From Streptomyces sp. MH60 (GTDB lineage Bacteria; Actinomycetota; Actinomycetes; Streptomycetales; Streptomycetaceae), in contig NZ_MULI01000057.1 of assembly GCF_002939385.1 (NCBI RefSeq), positions 1 through 48,764 on the forward strand: a DNA stretch of 48,764 bases, given 5' to 3'. The translations under genes and the position numbers were made by a program. Below the pieces are notes generated by a model. That model made no database searches and was not told where the DNA came from. It saw only the letters and a program-made list of their open reading frames with translations. Position 1 is the stretch's first letter, and each line of letters begins with the position of its first letter. Positions 7,970 to 16,098 of this stretch are shown here, one piece after another.

Positions 7970-8742
7970 TGGCTACCCCTGTCATGGAGAAGAGCGACCA
8001 GGCCCCCGAGCCGGGCTTCGCCGACTCCCCCTACATCACGGTCACCTTCCGCGTCCGGCGGTTCAACCCGGAGGTCGCCGCCGAGGCGGCCTGGGAAGAC
8101 TTCCAGCTGGAGATCGACCCGAAGGAGCGCGTCCTCGACGCGCTGCACAAGATCAAGTGGGACCTGGACGGAAGCCTGACCTTCCGCCGCTCCTGCGCGC
8201 ACGGCATCTGCGGCTCGGACGCCATGCGGATCAACGGCAAGAACCGCCTCGCCTGCAAGACGCTGATCAAGGACCTCAGCCCCGAGAAGCCGATCACGGT
8301 CGAGCCCATAAAGGGCCTGACGGTCCTCAAGGACCTGGTCGTCGACATGGAGCCGTTCTTCCAGGCGTACCGGGACGTGATGCCCTTCCTGATCACGAAG
8401 GACACCAACGAGCCGACGCGTGAGCGCCTCCAGACCGCCGAGGACCGCGAGCGCTTCGACGACACGACCAAGTGCATCCTGTGCGCCGCCTGCACGTCCT
8501 CGTGCCCGGTGTTCTGGAACGACGGCCAGTACTTCGGCCCGGCCGCGATCGTCAACGCCCACCGCTTCATCTTCGACTCGCGCGACGAGGCCGGCGAGCA
8601 GCGGCTGGAGATCCTGAACGACCGCGACGGCGTGTGGCGCTGCCGTACGACCTTCAACTGCACGGACGCCTGCCCGCGCGGCATCGAGGTCACCAAGGCC
8701 ATCGCGGAGGTGAAGCGAGCGCTGATCACGCGCCGCTTCTGA
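7969..8742 (+). CDS. sdhB: Succinate dehydrogenase iron-sulfur subunit SdhB
   Basis: A 257-residue electron-transfer subunit linking SdhA to the membrane anchor. The ferredoxin-like N-domain holds the 2Fe-2S ligands Cys76, Cys81, Asp84 and Cys96 (RSCAHGICGSD...C). The C-domain has Cys169, Cys172, Cys175 and Cys179 (CILCAACTSSCP), then Cys225, Cys231 and Cys235 (CTDACPRG), enough for the 4Fe-4S and 3Fe-4S clusters. The start is ATG 7969, overlapping the sdhA stop by one base. It is the last gene of the operon and is followed by a strong terminator at 8776-8806. Confidence 0.97.
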   Translation: MATPVMEKSDQAPEPGFADSPYITVTFRVRRFNPEVAAEAAWEDFQLEIDPKERVLDALHKIKWDLDGSLTFRRSCAHGICGSDAMRINGKNRLACKTLIKDLSPEKPITVEPIKGLTVLKDLVVDMEPFFQAYRDVMPFLITKDTNEPTRERLQTAEDRERFDDTTKCILCAACTSSCPVFWNDGQYFGPAAIVNAHRFIFDSRDEAGEQRLEILNDRDGVWRCRTTFNCTDACPRGIEVTKAIAEVKRALITRRF

Positions 8743-8775
8743 CTCCGTCGGTGTACGCCGGTTAACAGCTGTGAG

Positions 8776-8806
8776 GGCCCCGTTTCCCCTGGAAGCGGGG
8801 CCTTCT
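8776..8806 (+). terminator. Rho-independent terminator of sdhCDAB
   Basis: GGCCCCGTTTCC at 8776-8787 pairs with GGAAGCGGGGCC at 8791-8802 (12 bp, one G-T pair) around a CCT loop and is followed by TTCT. It starts 34 bp after the sdhB stop codon. Confidence 0.85.
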
Positions 8807-8907
8807 GGCATATGCCACACCGTCGGGTGAACCCGTCGGCAACGGGCCATACGGCTACCCTCCGTCCTACGATGATGGCCTCGACACCAGCCCCTAGGAG
8901 GCACGCG

Positions 8908-9528
8908 ATGTCCGCAGCATCCGTAGAGCTGCCCCACGGCGACCTTCCGCTGATCGCGGAGGCGAACCGCCTCATGGACCGGCTCCCGGGCTACCGCGTC
9001 GAGATCATCGGAGGCCAGCTCCTCGTGACCCCGCCGCCCGACGTCATGCACTCGCGTGCCCTGACCAAACTCATGCGCCCGTTCATCGCGGCGGGCCTCG
9101 ACGACGGCGGAACCGAAGTGCACCAGGGCATTGGTCTCTGGCTGCCCACCGACGCCGAGGACTACGCGATTCCGGACCTGGTGATCGTGGACGCCGACAT
9201 CGACGACCACCTCGTCGAGAACAACTGCTACGACCCGGTCTGCTTCCGCCTCGTCCTGGAGGTCACCTCCAGCAACTGGAAGAACGACCTCAAGGCCAAG
9301 GTCACCGCCTACGCCGCCGCCATGGTCCCCGTCTACGTGATCGTCGACCGCAAGCACCAGCGCCTCCACGTCCTCACCGACCCGGACTGCGCCGACTACT
9401 CCACCCACCGAGTCCACTCCCCCGGCGAGACCGTCACCCTGCCCGGCTCGCTCGGTGCCGAGGTCACGCTGGACGTCGCCGCGATCCTTGCCGCCGGACG
9501 GACGAAGAGCGCGCCCGGCGAGGGCTGA
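8908..9528 (+). CDS. Uma2-family (DUF820) putative endonuclease
   Basis: A 206-residue protein from ATG 8908, preceded by AGGAGG (8896-8901). It has the PD-(D/E)xK-like Uma2 fold common in cyanobacteria and actinomycetes. The N-terminal YRVEIIGGQLLVTPPPDVMHSRALTKL matches the family, as do YAIPDLVIVDADI, FRLVLEVTSSNWKNDLKAKVTAYAAAMVPVYVIVDR (Asp and Glu/Lys of the nuclease-like core) and a beta-rich C-terminus. Biological substrates are unknown. It stands alone downstream of the sdh terminator. A 33-residue upstream extension is open but not conserved. Confidence 0.82.
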   Translation: MSAASVELPHGDLPLIAEANRLMDRLPGYRVEIIGGQLLVTPPPDVMHSRALTKLMRPFIAAGLDDGGTEVHQGIGLWLPTDAEDYAIPDLVIVDADIDDHLVENNCYDPVCFRLVLEVTSSNWKNDLKAKVTAYAAAMVPVYVIVDRKHQRLHVLTDPDCADYSTHRVHSPGETVTLPGSLGAEVTLDVAAILAAGRTKSAPGEG

Positions 9529-9569
9529 CAATCAGCTGTTCCGGGCGATGACCGGCCTAGCCTGACGGC

Positions 9570-9980
9570 ATGTCAGATGACGAGTCGTACGAACTGCTCG
9601 GGTTCGACAACGTGCTGCTGCCCGTCGGGGACCTCGCCGAGGCCGTCGGATTCTACGAGCGGGCCGGTTTCCCGGTCGCCTACCGGCTCGACGAGGCCGG
9701 GATCGCGCTGCTGAAGGTGGGCGTGGAGACGCCGGGGCTTCTGCTGCGGGCGGAGGAGGAGTTCGGACGGCAGCCGCCGATGTGGCCCTCCGCGCGGGTG
9801 TGGCTCGAGGTGACCGACGCCCGGGTCGCCGCCCGCGCGCTGAGGGACGCCGGGGTGCCGCCGCTGGACGAGCCGTTCCCCGTGGCCACCGGATGGACCG
9901 TCGAGTTCGCCGATCCCTGGGGCAACGTCATCGGCCTCACGGACTACTCCAAGCGCCCGGAGCTGGGCCGCCGCCCCTGA
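9570..9980 (+). CDS. VOC-family (glyoxalase/bleomycin-resistance fold) protein
   Basis: A 136-residue single-domain protein with two beta-alpha-beta-beta-beta modules: LLGFDNVLLPVGDLAEAVGFYERAGFPV, then VWLEVTDARVAARALRDAGV, ending in GWTVEFADPWGNVIGLTDY, the classic end strand with a metal-ligand Glu/Asp. Members bind metals and small molecules and include lyases, dioxygenases and resistance proteins; the substrate here cannot be told. A -10-like TAGCCT at 9558-9563 lies only 6 nt before the ATG, so the mRNA may be leaderless. Confidence 0.85.
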   Translation: MSDDESYELLGFDNVLLPVGDLAEAVGFYERAGFPVAYRLDEAGIALLKVGVETPGLLLRAEEEFGRQPPMWPSARVWLEVTDARVAARALRDAGVPPLDEPFPVATGWTVEFADPWGNVIGLTDYSKRPELGRRP

Positions 9981-9993
9981 GCGCAACGCTCGC

Positions 9994-10052
9994 TTGAACG
10001 TGTTCAAAAACAGGTCTACAGTCAGTCCTGTCAGCGTTTTGAACGCGTTCAA
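9994..10052 (+). promoter_or_regulatory. Promoter flanked by two TTGAAC-N2-GTTCAA operators
   Basis: A near-ideal SigA promoter: TTGAAC (9994-9999), a 17-bp spacer, and TACAGT (10017-10022). The -35 lies inside the palindrome TTGAACGTGTTCAA (9994-10007). A second, perfect palindrome TTGAACGCGTTCAA (10039-10052) lies just past the expected start site, with centres 45 bp apart. ACAGG/CCTGT arms also flank the -10. This layout is typical of a repressor that blocks both polymerase binding and clearance. The TetR gene two cistrons downstream is the natural candidate (inference). Confidence 0.75.
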
Positions 10053-10065
10053 GAAGGGGTGGGGC

Positions 10066-10473
10066 ATGGACCGCACCGTCATCGCCTACGTCATCTACCT
10101 GGCCGTCAGCATCGGACTGACCGTCTGGGTGGCCCGCACGCTCAGCCGCAACGGACGGGTCTTCCTCTCCGACGTCCTGCACGGCAACGAGAAGCTCGCG
10201 GACGCCGTCAACCACCTCCTGGTGGTCGGCTTCTACCTCGTCAACCTCGGCTTCGTCGCCCTCTACCTGAGCGACGACGAGACCCTCACCGACACCCGCG
10301 GCATCTTCGAGGCGCTGTCGACCAAGCTCGGGGTGGTGCTGCTGGTGCTCGGCGTGATGCACCTGGGCAACGTGTACGTGCTCAACAAGATCCGGCGGCG
10401 CGGGCTGATGGAGCGGGAGCAGGTACCGCCGGTCCCGCCGCAGGGCTGGGTGGCCCCGACGGCCGGAGCCTGA
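10066..10473 (+). CDS. Small integral membrane protein, first gene of a TetR-linked operon
   Basis: A 135-residue protein from ATG 10066. It has about three membrane helices (residues 5-22, 45-68 with HLLVVGFYLVNLGFVALYL, and 92-112), separated by a short polar loop DDETLTDTRG and ending in a Pro-rich cytoplasmic tail. I do not recognise a family. It sits directly behind the two-operator promoter and 4 bp before the DCC thioredoxin-like gene, which in turn precedes a TetR regulator. That suggests a small repressible membrane/redox module. Confidence 0.75.
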   Translation: MDRTVIAYVIYLAVSIGLTVWVARTLSRNGRVFLSDVLHGNEKLADAVNHLLVVGFYLVNLGFVALYLSDDETLTDTRGIFEALSTKLGVVLLVLGVMHLGNVYVLNKIRRRGLMEREQVPPVPPQGWVAPTAGA

Positions 10474-10477
10474 TCCG

Positions 10478-11017
10478 ATGGCTCCCGCTCCCGGGACGAC
10501 GGCCGGCGCCCCCGTGCGCCGGCTCACCGTCCTCTACGACGCCGAATGCGCCCTGTGCACCCACGTACGGGACTGGCTGCTGCGCCAGCCCCGCCTGGTG
10601 CCGCTGGAGCTGGTCCCGGCCGCCTCGGACGAGGCGCGCAGGCGCTTCCCCGGGCTCGACCACGGGGCCACCCTCGACGAGGTCACCGCCGTGGGCGACG
10701 CCGGGCAGGTCTACCGCGGCGCCGCCGCCTGGGTGGTCGTCCTGTGGGCGCTGCGCGGGTACCGCGGGCTCGCCCACCGGCTCAGCACGCCCAAGGGCGC
10801 CCTGCTGGCCCGGGGGGCCGTCCTGGCCGCCGCCAAGTGGCGCGCCGGGCAGCGGCAGTGGGGCGGCACGGGGTACCGCCGCGCGGAAATCGAAAGGGGC
10901 GGCGCGCAGCGCCTCGGTGAGGGGCGGTGGTCGGGCGACGGGTGGGCCTACGAGCCCCGCCTCGGGTGGATCTACACCGGGCCGGGCTGTGCCGACGGCA
11001 CCTGTACGACTGGATAG
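10478..11017 (+). CDS. DCC-family (DUF393) thiol-disulfide oxidoreductase-like protein
   Basis: A 179-residue protein. It carries the defining motif LYDAECALCTHVRDWLL (Asp-x-x-Cys-x-x-Cys) at about residues 19-35, where the CxxC is the presumed redox pair of a thioredoxin-like fold. The middle contains TAVGDAGQVYRGAAAWVVVLWAL, and the C-terminus is Gly/Arg-rich with a final CADGTC. Cellular substrates of this family are not established. The start ATG 10478 is 4 bp after the stop of the membrane protein. Its TAG stop overlaps the presumed -10 TAGGCT of the TetR gene. Confidence 0.82.
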   Translation: MAPAPGTTAGAPVRRLTVLYDAECALCTHVRDWLLRQPRLVPLELVPAASDEARRRFPGLDHGATLDEVTAVGDAGQVYRGAAAWVVVLWALRGYRGLAHRLSTPKGALLARGAVLAAAKWRAGQRQWGGTGYRRAEIERGGAQRLGEGRWSGDGWAYEPRLGWIYTGPGCADGTCTTG

Positions 11018-11028
11018 GCTCTGGACCC

Positions 11029-11787
11029 GTGCCTGCGACCAACGACGGCCCCGACGACGGCGCCCACCTCAGCAAGTCCGAGCAGACCCGCGCGCTGATC
11101 CTGGAGACGGCCATGCGGCTGTTCCAGGAACGCGGTTACGACCGGACCACGATGCGGGCCATCGCCCAGGAGGCCGGGGTCTCCGTCGGCAACGCGTATT
11201 ACTACTTCGCCGGCAAGGAACACCTGATCCAGGGCTTCTACGACCGGATCGCCGCCGAGCACCAGGCGGCGGTCCGCGAGGTCCTGGCCAGGGAGACCGA
11301 CCTGGAGGCCAGGCTCGCGGGCGTGCTGAAGGTCTGGCTGGACATCGCCACGCCGTACCACGAGTTCGCCGTGCAGTTCTTCAAGAACGCCGCCGACCCG
11401 GACAGCCCGCTCAGCCCCTTCTCCCCGGAGTCGGAACACGCGCGCGTGGAGGCCATCAGCATCCACCGCGCGGTGCTCGCCGGGGCGAAGACCAAGGTGC
11501 CCGAGGAGCTGCGGGACATCCTGCCGGAGCTGATGTGGCTGTCCCAGATGGGCCTGGTCCTGTACTGGATCTTCGACCGCACCGAGGGCCGCGAGCGCAG
11601 CTACCGCCTCGCCGAGCGCGGCGCCCGGCTCACCGCGCGGGGCGTCGTGCTGGCCCGCTTCCGGGTGCTGCGCCCGCTGGTGCGCGAGGTGCACGAGCTG
11701 TTCACGGACTTCCTGCCGGGGATGACCAGGGTGATCCCCGACCCGGCCGCCCGCAAGGCCGCCCGCGAGCCCGACGGTCAGGCCTGA
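11029..11787 (+). CDS. TetR-family transcriptional regulator
   Basis: A 252-residue regulator from GTG 11029. The DNA-binding domain is at about residues 18-64, with TRALILETAMRLFQERGYDRTTMRAIAQEAGVSVGNAYYYFAGKEHLI in overlapping blocks, and a long all-helical ligand-binding domain follows. A -10-like TAGGCT at 11015-11020 sits 8 nt ahead of the GTG with no ribosome-binding site, so the transcript could be leaderless. It is the third gene behind the two-operator promoter at 9994-10052 and probably represses it. Its 3' end overlaps the convergent metallophosphoesterase gene by 10 bp. Confidence 0.92.
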   Translation: MPATNDGPDDGAHLSKSEQTRALILETAMRLFQERGYDRTTMRAIAQEAGVSVGNAYYYFAGKEHLIQGFYDRIAAEHQAAVREVLARETDLEARLAGVLKVWLDIATPYHEFAVQFFKNAADPDSPLSPFSPESEHARVEAISIHRAVLAGAKTKVPEELRDILPELMWLSQMGLVLYWIFDRTEGRERSYRLAERGARLTARGVVLARFRVLRPLVREVHELFTDFLPGMTRVIPDPAARKAAREPDGQA

Positions 11788-13088
11788 CGGGACGCCAGCT
11801 CGATCACCGTGATGTCCGAGGGCGCCCCCACGCGCGTGGGCGGGCCCCAGGCGCCCGCGCCGCGGCTGACGTAGAGCTGGGTGTCGCCGTAGCGGTCCAG
11901 GCCCGCCAGCGTCGGGTTGGCGGCGCCCGCGATGAGGTTGCCGGGCCAGAGCTGGCCGCCGTGGGTGTGGCCGGACAGCTGGAGGTCGACGCCGTGGTCG
12001 ACGGCGTCGTGGATCTGCACCGGCTGGTGGGCGAGCAGCACGCAGGCGCGGGAGCGGTCCCGGTCGCCGAGGGCCTTGGCGTAGTCGGGGCCCTGGCCCT
12101 CGTCCTCGCCCGCCACGTCGTTGACGCCGGCGAGGTCGAAGTGGGGCAGCTCGGTACGGGCGTTCTCCAGCGGGAGCAGCCCGAGCCGCCGTACCTCGGC
12201 GACCCACTGCTCGGCGCCGGAGAAGTACTCGTGGTTGCCGGTGACGAAGTACGCGCCGTGCCGGGCCCGGAGCTGGGAGAGCGGGGCGGCGGCCGGGCCG
12301 AGGTCCTTCACGCTGCCGTCCACCAGGTCGCCGACGACGGCGATCAGGTCGGGCTGCGTGGCGTTGATCGTGTCGACGACCTGCTGCGCGAAGCCCCGGC
12401 CGAGGATCGGGCCGAGGTGGATGTCGCTGACCACCGCGATGCGGAAACCGTGCGCCGCGCGCGGGAGCTTGGCCAGCGGCACGGTGACCCGCTTCACCTT
12501 CGGGCCGCTCAGCACGCCGTAGGTGCCGTACCCGACCGTCCCGACGGCCGCCGCGGCGGCGGCACCGGCGACGACCCGGGAGACGAACAGGCGCCGGGAG
12601 GGGAGGGCGAGGGGGCTCGTGGACCCGCTCCCCGGGGCGGGGGCCGGCGGCTCGGGTGCCTCAGGCGTGCCGGGCGTCCTCGGCGGGGCCGTCCCGGCCG
12701 GTATGCGTTCGGTCTCCTCGGCCGGGGAGACCGACGGCTCGGCCCGCTCCGTGTTCCGCGCGGCCGCCCGGCGCTCCAGGAACCTCCGCAGCAGCGGCCG
12801 GACGACCTCGCCCGCGAGCACCGCGAGCAGCAGGTAGACCGACAGGGCCAGCCACAGGAAGCCCGGCCAGGCAAGGACCCGCTGGAGCCAGAACGGGGCG
12901 CCCGCGCGCTCGGCGACCAGCGCGCCGACCGCCAGCAGCCAGCCCCCGGCGATCACCGCCGCGCCGGTCCGGCGCACGGGGCCCGGAGCGCGGGTCGTGT
13001 CGCGGAACAGGCGCCGCCACACGTACCAGTTGGCCGTCACCAGGACGCCCACCATCACCAGCGCGACCAGCACGAAGACGACCGCCAT
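11778..13088 (-). CDS. Membrane-bound metallophosphoesterase
   Basis: A 436-residue protein. Four N-terminal hydrophobic segments (within residues 1-100) and a Pro/Glu linker lead to a Tat-like or anchoring segment after the arginine pair in SRRLFVSRVVAGAAAAAAVG. The phosphoesterase domain at about 210-430 holds all metal-binding blocks: VVSDIHLG, VVGDLVDG, TGNHEY, LLAHQP and LSGHTHGGQ. This YkuE/YaeI-like class acts outside the membrane on phospho-esters, possibly lipids; the substrate is unknown. The gene converges on the TetR gene with a 10-bp overlap. Confidence 0.9.
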   Translation of the reverse strand: MAVVFVLVALVMVGVLVTANWYVWRRLFRDTTRAPGPVRRTGAAVIAGGWLLAVGALVAERAGAPFWLQRVLAWPGFLWLALSVYLLLAVLAGEVVRPLLRRFLERRAAARNTERAEPSVSPAEETERIPAGTAPPRTPGTPEAPEPPAPAPGSGSTSPLALPSRRLFVSRVVAGAAAAAAVGTVGYGTYGVLSGPKVKRVTVPLAKLPRAAHGFRIAVVSDIHLGPILGRGFAQQVVDTINATQPDLIAVVGDLVDGSVKDLGPAAAPLSQLRARHGAYFVTGNHEYFSGAEQWVAEVRRLGLLPLENARTELPHFDLAGVNDVAGEDEGQGPDYAKALGDRDRSRACVLLAHQPVQIHDAVDHGVDLQLSGHTHGGQLWPGNLIAGAANPTLAGLDRYGDTQLYVSRGAGAWGPPTRVGAPSDITVIELASRQA

Positions 13089-13142
13089 GCCGTCGTATCC
13101 CCTCGGTTGTGACGCCCAGGGCGTCCGTGACGTCCCTCGCCC

Positions 13143-13382
13143 CTATGACGTTCGGCGCAGTGCGCGCACCCCGCGCAACCCGATGGCCCCGACGACCGTC
13201 CCCAATACGAAGGACACGATCGCGAGCAGCAGGTGCACCCAGAAGTACGCCGTGGGCTCGCCGTCCTCGAAGGCGAGCCCGCTGCCGTCCTTGACCAGGT
13301 TTTTGACGAAAGTGATCCAGATGATCCAGCTCCACACCCCGAAAGCGAGCAGGAACCAGGAGACGGGGCGGCTGAGCTTCAT
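13143..13382 (-). CDS. SCO4848-family small membrane protein
   Basis: A 79-residue protein from ATG 13382. It has two membrane helices (about residues 5-28 with FGVWSWIIWITFVKNL, and 47-67), a short acidic loop FEDGEPTAYFWVH and a basic C-terminus RGVRALRRTS. It matches what I recall as the SCO4848 family of Streptomyces; its function is unknown. A -10-like GATACT lies 6 nt upstream of the ATG (complement of 13389-13394) without a ribosome-binding site, which suggests a leaderless transcript. It diverges from the carboxypeptidase gene across a 91-bp region. Confidence 0.85.
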   Translation of the reverse strand: MKLSRPVSWFLLAFGVWSWIIWITFVKNLVKDGSGLAFEDGEPTAYFWVHLLLAIVSFVLGTVVGAIGLRGVRALRRTS

Positions 13383-13473
13383 GGTTTCAGTATCGCCGCA
13401 CGCTGTCCGGAACCGTGCGCGGGGTGGGGAGGGGAGTGGGACGGGCCCGGTCGCGGGGGGTACGTTTCCGCTC

Positions 13474-14760
13474 GTGCCCGCTCCCAAGAAGGCCCTCAGG
13501 CGATCCCTGACGGTCACCTCCGCCGCCCTGACCGCTCTCGCCCTCCTCTCCCCCGCCGCGCTCGCCGCCCCGAGCCCGTCGGGGAGTCCGTCGGGGAGTC
13601 CGTCGGCCACTCCCCCCGCGTCGATGTCGGCGGTGGGCGGCGCGCGGCTCGGGAAGCCCGGGACGCAGGTGGACCTGGCGGGCGGGGCGCCCGTGCTGCC
13701 GAAGGACCTCACCGCCCGTTCGTGGATCGTCGCGGACGCCGAGTCGGGCGACGTGCTGGCCGCGCACAACGCGCACTGGCGGCTGGCCCCGGCGAGCACC
13801 CTGAAGATGCTGTTCGCGGACACGCTGCTGCCGAAGTGGCCGAAGACGACGAAGCACAAGGTCGAGGTCTCCGACCTGGCGGGCATCGGCGCCGGGTCCA
13901 GCATGGTCGGCATCAAGGAGACGGAGACCTACACCGTCCACGACCTGTGGCTCGGGGTCTTCCTGCGGTCCGGCAACGACGCGGTGCACGTGCTGTCGGC
14001 GATGAACGACGGCGTCGACAAGACCGTCGCGGACATGAACGCGCACGCCGACGAACTGCAGGCCCTCGACACCACCGTGGTCAGCCCCGACGGCTACGAC
14101 ATGCCGGGGCAGGTCTCCTCCGCGTACGACCTGACCCTGTTCGCCCGTTCGGGGCTCCAGAAGAAGGACTTCCGCGAGTACGCCTCGACGGTCAGCGCGA
14201 AGTTCCCGGGCGAGACCACGAAGAACAAGAAGGGCAAGACCTCCCGCGGGACCTTCGAGATCCAGAACACCAACCGGCTGCTGGCGGGCGACTCGGACGT
14301 GGAGGTCTATCCGGGCATCGCGGGGGTGAAGAACGGCAACACCACCAACGCGGGCGCCACCTTCACGGGCGTCGCCGAGCGCGGCGGCCGGGTGCTGCTC
14401 GTGACCGTGATGAACCCGGCGAAGGACGAGCACAACGAGGTCTACAAGGAGACCGCCCGCCTGTTCGACTGGGGCTTCAAGGCGGCCGGCAAGGTGCGGC
14501 CGGTGGGCGAGCTGGTGGGTCCGCGGAGCGCCACCGCGGCGAGCCCCTCGGCCGAGGCCTCCGGTGAGGCCGGCGGCACCGGGAAGGGCGCCGCGGGCAC
14601 CGGGCCGGTGGCGGGCTCCCAGACCGGGGGCGGCGCCGGCGGGGTCGGGATCGCGGCCGGCATCACCGCGGGGGTGCTGGTGCTGCTCGCGGGCGGCGCG
14701 TTCCTGGTCAACCGGAAGTGGCCGCTGCCGGACCTGGTCCGTCGCCGGACCCGTCCGTGA
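13474..14760 (+). CDS. D-alanyl-D-alanine carboxypeptidase (penicillin-binding protein, peptidase S11)
   Basis: A 428-residue exported enzyme that trims the terminal D-Ala from peptidoglycan stem peptides. The start is GTG 13474. A basic start KKALRR and a hydrophobic stretch end in PAALAAPSP (signal peptide, about residues 1-32). Catalytic motifs are Ser108-x-x-Lys111 (STLK), Ser167-Gly-Asn169, and Lys286-Asn-Gly at the place of KTG. A Gly/Ala/Ser-rich linker and a C-terminal membrane helix (about 392-414, then NRKWPLPDLVRRR) anchor it in the membrane. The serine-peptidase core is complete. TACGTT at 13461-13466 sits 7 nt before the GTG, so the mRNA may be leaderless. It overlaps the convergent YihY-type gene by 53 bp. 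Confidence 0.92.
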   Translation: MPAPKKALRRSLTVTSAALTALALLSPAALAAPSPSGSPSGSPSATPPASMSAVGGARLGKPGTQVDLAGGAPVLPKDLTARSWIVADAESGDVLAAHNAHWRLAPASTLKMLFADTLLPKWPKTTKHKVEVSDLAGIGAGSSMVGIKETETYTVHDLWLGVFLRSGNDAVHVLSAMNDGVDKTVADMNAHADELQALDTTVVSPDGYDMPGQVSSAYDLTLFARSGLQKKDFREYASTVSAKFPGETTKNKKGKTSRGTFEIQNTNRLLAGDSDVEVYPGIAGVKNGNTTNAGATFTGVAERGGRVLLVTVMNPAKDEHNEVYKETARLFDWGFKAAGKVRPVGELVGPRSATAASPSAEASGEAGGTGKGAAGTGPVAGSQTGGGAGGVGIAAGITAGVLVLLAGGAFLVNRKWPLPDLVRRRTRP

Positions 14761-15640
14761 CGCCCTCGCCGCCCGGCTCCCCCAGCTCCTGCGCCTTGCT
14801 GCCCGTCGCCGTCCAGGCGGCGCAGAACAGCACCAGTTTCGCGGTGAAGTTGATCCACAGCAGCAGGGCGACGGGGACACCGAAGGCGCCGTACATGCTC
14901 TTCGCGGCGACGCCCTGGATGTAGCCGCTGAGCAGCAGCTTCAGCAGTTCGAAGCCGACCGCGCCGATCAGCGCGGCCACCACCAGGCGGCGGCGCTCGG
15001 GCTGGACGCCGGGCAGCAGGGTCAGCACGTACAGCAGCAGCAGGAAGTCGGCGAGCACGGCGACGGCGAAGGCGGCGACGTAGAGCAGGACGCCGCCGAC
15101 CCCGCCCTCGGCGAGGCCGACCGTGCGGATGATCCAGCCGACCAGCGCCGAGGCGACGGTGGAGATGGCGACGGTGATCAGCAGCGCGCCGCCGAGGCCG
15201 ACCAGGACACCCGCGTCCTTGGCCCGGTGCAGGACCGGGTTCTCCTCCTCGTCGGGCAGCTCCCACACGGCGCGCAGACAGCCCCGGGTGGCCTCGATCC
15301 AGCCCATGCCGGTGAACAGCAGCAGGAGCGCGGAGATCACCCCGACGGTGCCGGCGTTGTCGACGAGGCCCTGGATGTTCAGCTGGTCGGAGATGCCGGG
15401 GATCTGCTCGGCGAGCTTGTCCTGGAGCTTGTCCTGCTGCTGCCTGCTGAGCGTGGCGGCGGCCACGGCGGCGGCCAGGCTCAGCAGCGGGAAGAGCGCG
15501 ACGAAGCTGGTGAAGGTCATGGCGGCGGCCAGCCGGGACCACTTCACCCGGTCGAGACGCTCGTAGGAGCGCCAGGCGTGCGTGGTCATCAGGCGCGCGA
15601 TCCACGGTCCCACGACGGGGAGCTTCTTCAGCCAGTCCAT
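14708..15640 (-). CDS. YihY/BrkB-family inner membrane protein
   Basis: About 310 residues from ATG 15640 (MDWLKKLPVVGPW); an alternative ATG at 15673 adds 11 residues. Six membrane helices are visible, with family blocks RLAAAMTFTSFVALFPLLSLAAA, GVISALLLLFTGMGWIEATR, GFELLKLLLSGYI and YGAFGVPVALLLWINFTAKLVLFCAAWT. These proteins are widely conserved, once mis-named RNase BN, and their substrate is unknown. The gene follows the GtrA-like gene, whose stop lies inside its first codons, so they are coupled. The C-terminal tail, rich in Gly/Asp/Pro, overlaps the convergent carboxypeptidase gene. Confidence 0.88.
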   Translation of the reverse strand: MDWLKKLPVVGPWIARLMTTHAWRSYERLDRVKWSRLAAAMTFTSFVALFPLLSLAAAVAAATLSRQQQDKLQDKLAEQIPGISDQLNIQGLVDNAGTVGVISALLLLFTGMGWIEATRGCLRAVWELPDEEENPVLHRAKDAGVLVGLGGALLITVAISTVASALVGWIIRTVGLAEGGVGGVLLYVAAFAVAVLADFLLLLYVLTLLPGVQPERRRLVVAALIGAVGFELLKLLLSGYIQGVAAKSMYGAFGVPVALLLWINFTAKLVLFCAAWTATGSKAQELGEPGGEGVTDGSGDGPGPAAATSG

Positions 15641-16098
15641 GATCCGACCCTGCCCCCGCTCGTCCCGTTCCATGATCCCGTCCGGCCGCCGGATGCGGCG
15701 CCGGACCGGAAGACCAGTGTCCTTGTGCCCCAGAAGCGCAGGATCGTGCCCAGGACCATGCCGACCCCGGCGCCGGAGACCGTGTCGGCGTGCTGCGAGG
15801 TGAGGCCGAGCCCGTAGTGGCTGACGGCCAGGCAGAGCAGCTGGACGGCGGCGCCGGCGGCGTTCACGGCGAAGAACACGGCGCAGGAACGCAGGCCGCG
15901 GGTGCGGGTGTGCCGGTAGGTGCCCAGGGCGTTGCCCGCGTAGGCGACCGAGCAGCCGGCGACGAAGGAGAGCGTCTTGGCGGTGAGCGGACCGAGGCCC
16001 GCCGGGCCCCGCAGGCAGGTGAAGAGGCCGAGGTCGACGGCGTAGGCGAGCAGACCGACACCGGCGAAGCCCAGCAGTTCGCGCCGGTCGGCTACCAA
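15628..16098 (-). CDS. GtrA-family membrane protein, likely prenyl-phosphate-arabinose partner
   Basis: About 156 residues. The only reasonable start is TTG 16098, inside the last codons of the UbiA gene (stop at 16092-16094); no ATG or GTG is available close by. Four membrane helices carry the GtrA pattern: LLGFAGVGLLAYAVDLGLF, LTAKTLSFVAGCSVAYAGNALGTYRH, FFAVNAAGAAVQLLCL and TILRFWGTRTLVF. In mycobacteria the GtrA protein Rv3789 sits beside dprE1/dprE2 and is linked to handling decaprenyl-phospho-arabinose. Here it is coupled to UbiA and PAP2 and faces DprE1/DprE2, so the same role is likely. The C-terminal Gly/Ser/Trp-rich tail is unusual. Confidence 0.8.
   Translation of the reverse strand: MVADRRELLGFAGVGLLAYAVDLGLFTCLRGPAGLGPLTAKTLSFVAGCSVAYAGNALGTYRHTRTRGLRSCAVFFAVNAAGAAVQLLCLAVSHYGLGLTSQHADTVSGAGVGMVLGTILRFWGTRTLVFRSGAASGGRTGSWNGTSGGRVGSWTG

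Noticed and set aside
10059..13112. A 1017-codon open frame on the + strand across several genes
   Set aside because: It is the off-frame shadow of the membrane/DCC/TetR genes and of the reverse-strand metallophosphoesterase; composition is Arg/Pro/Gly-rich without domains.
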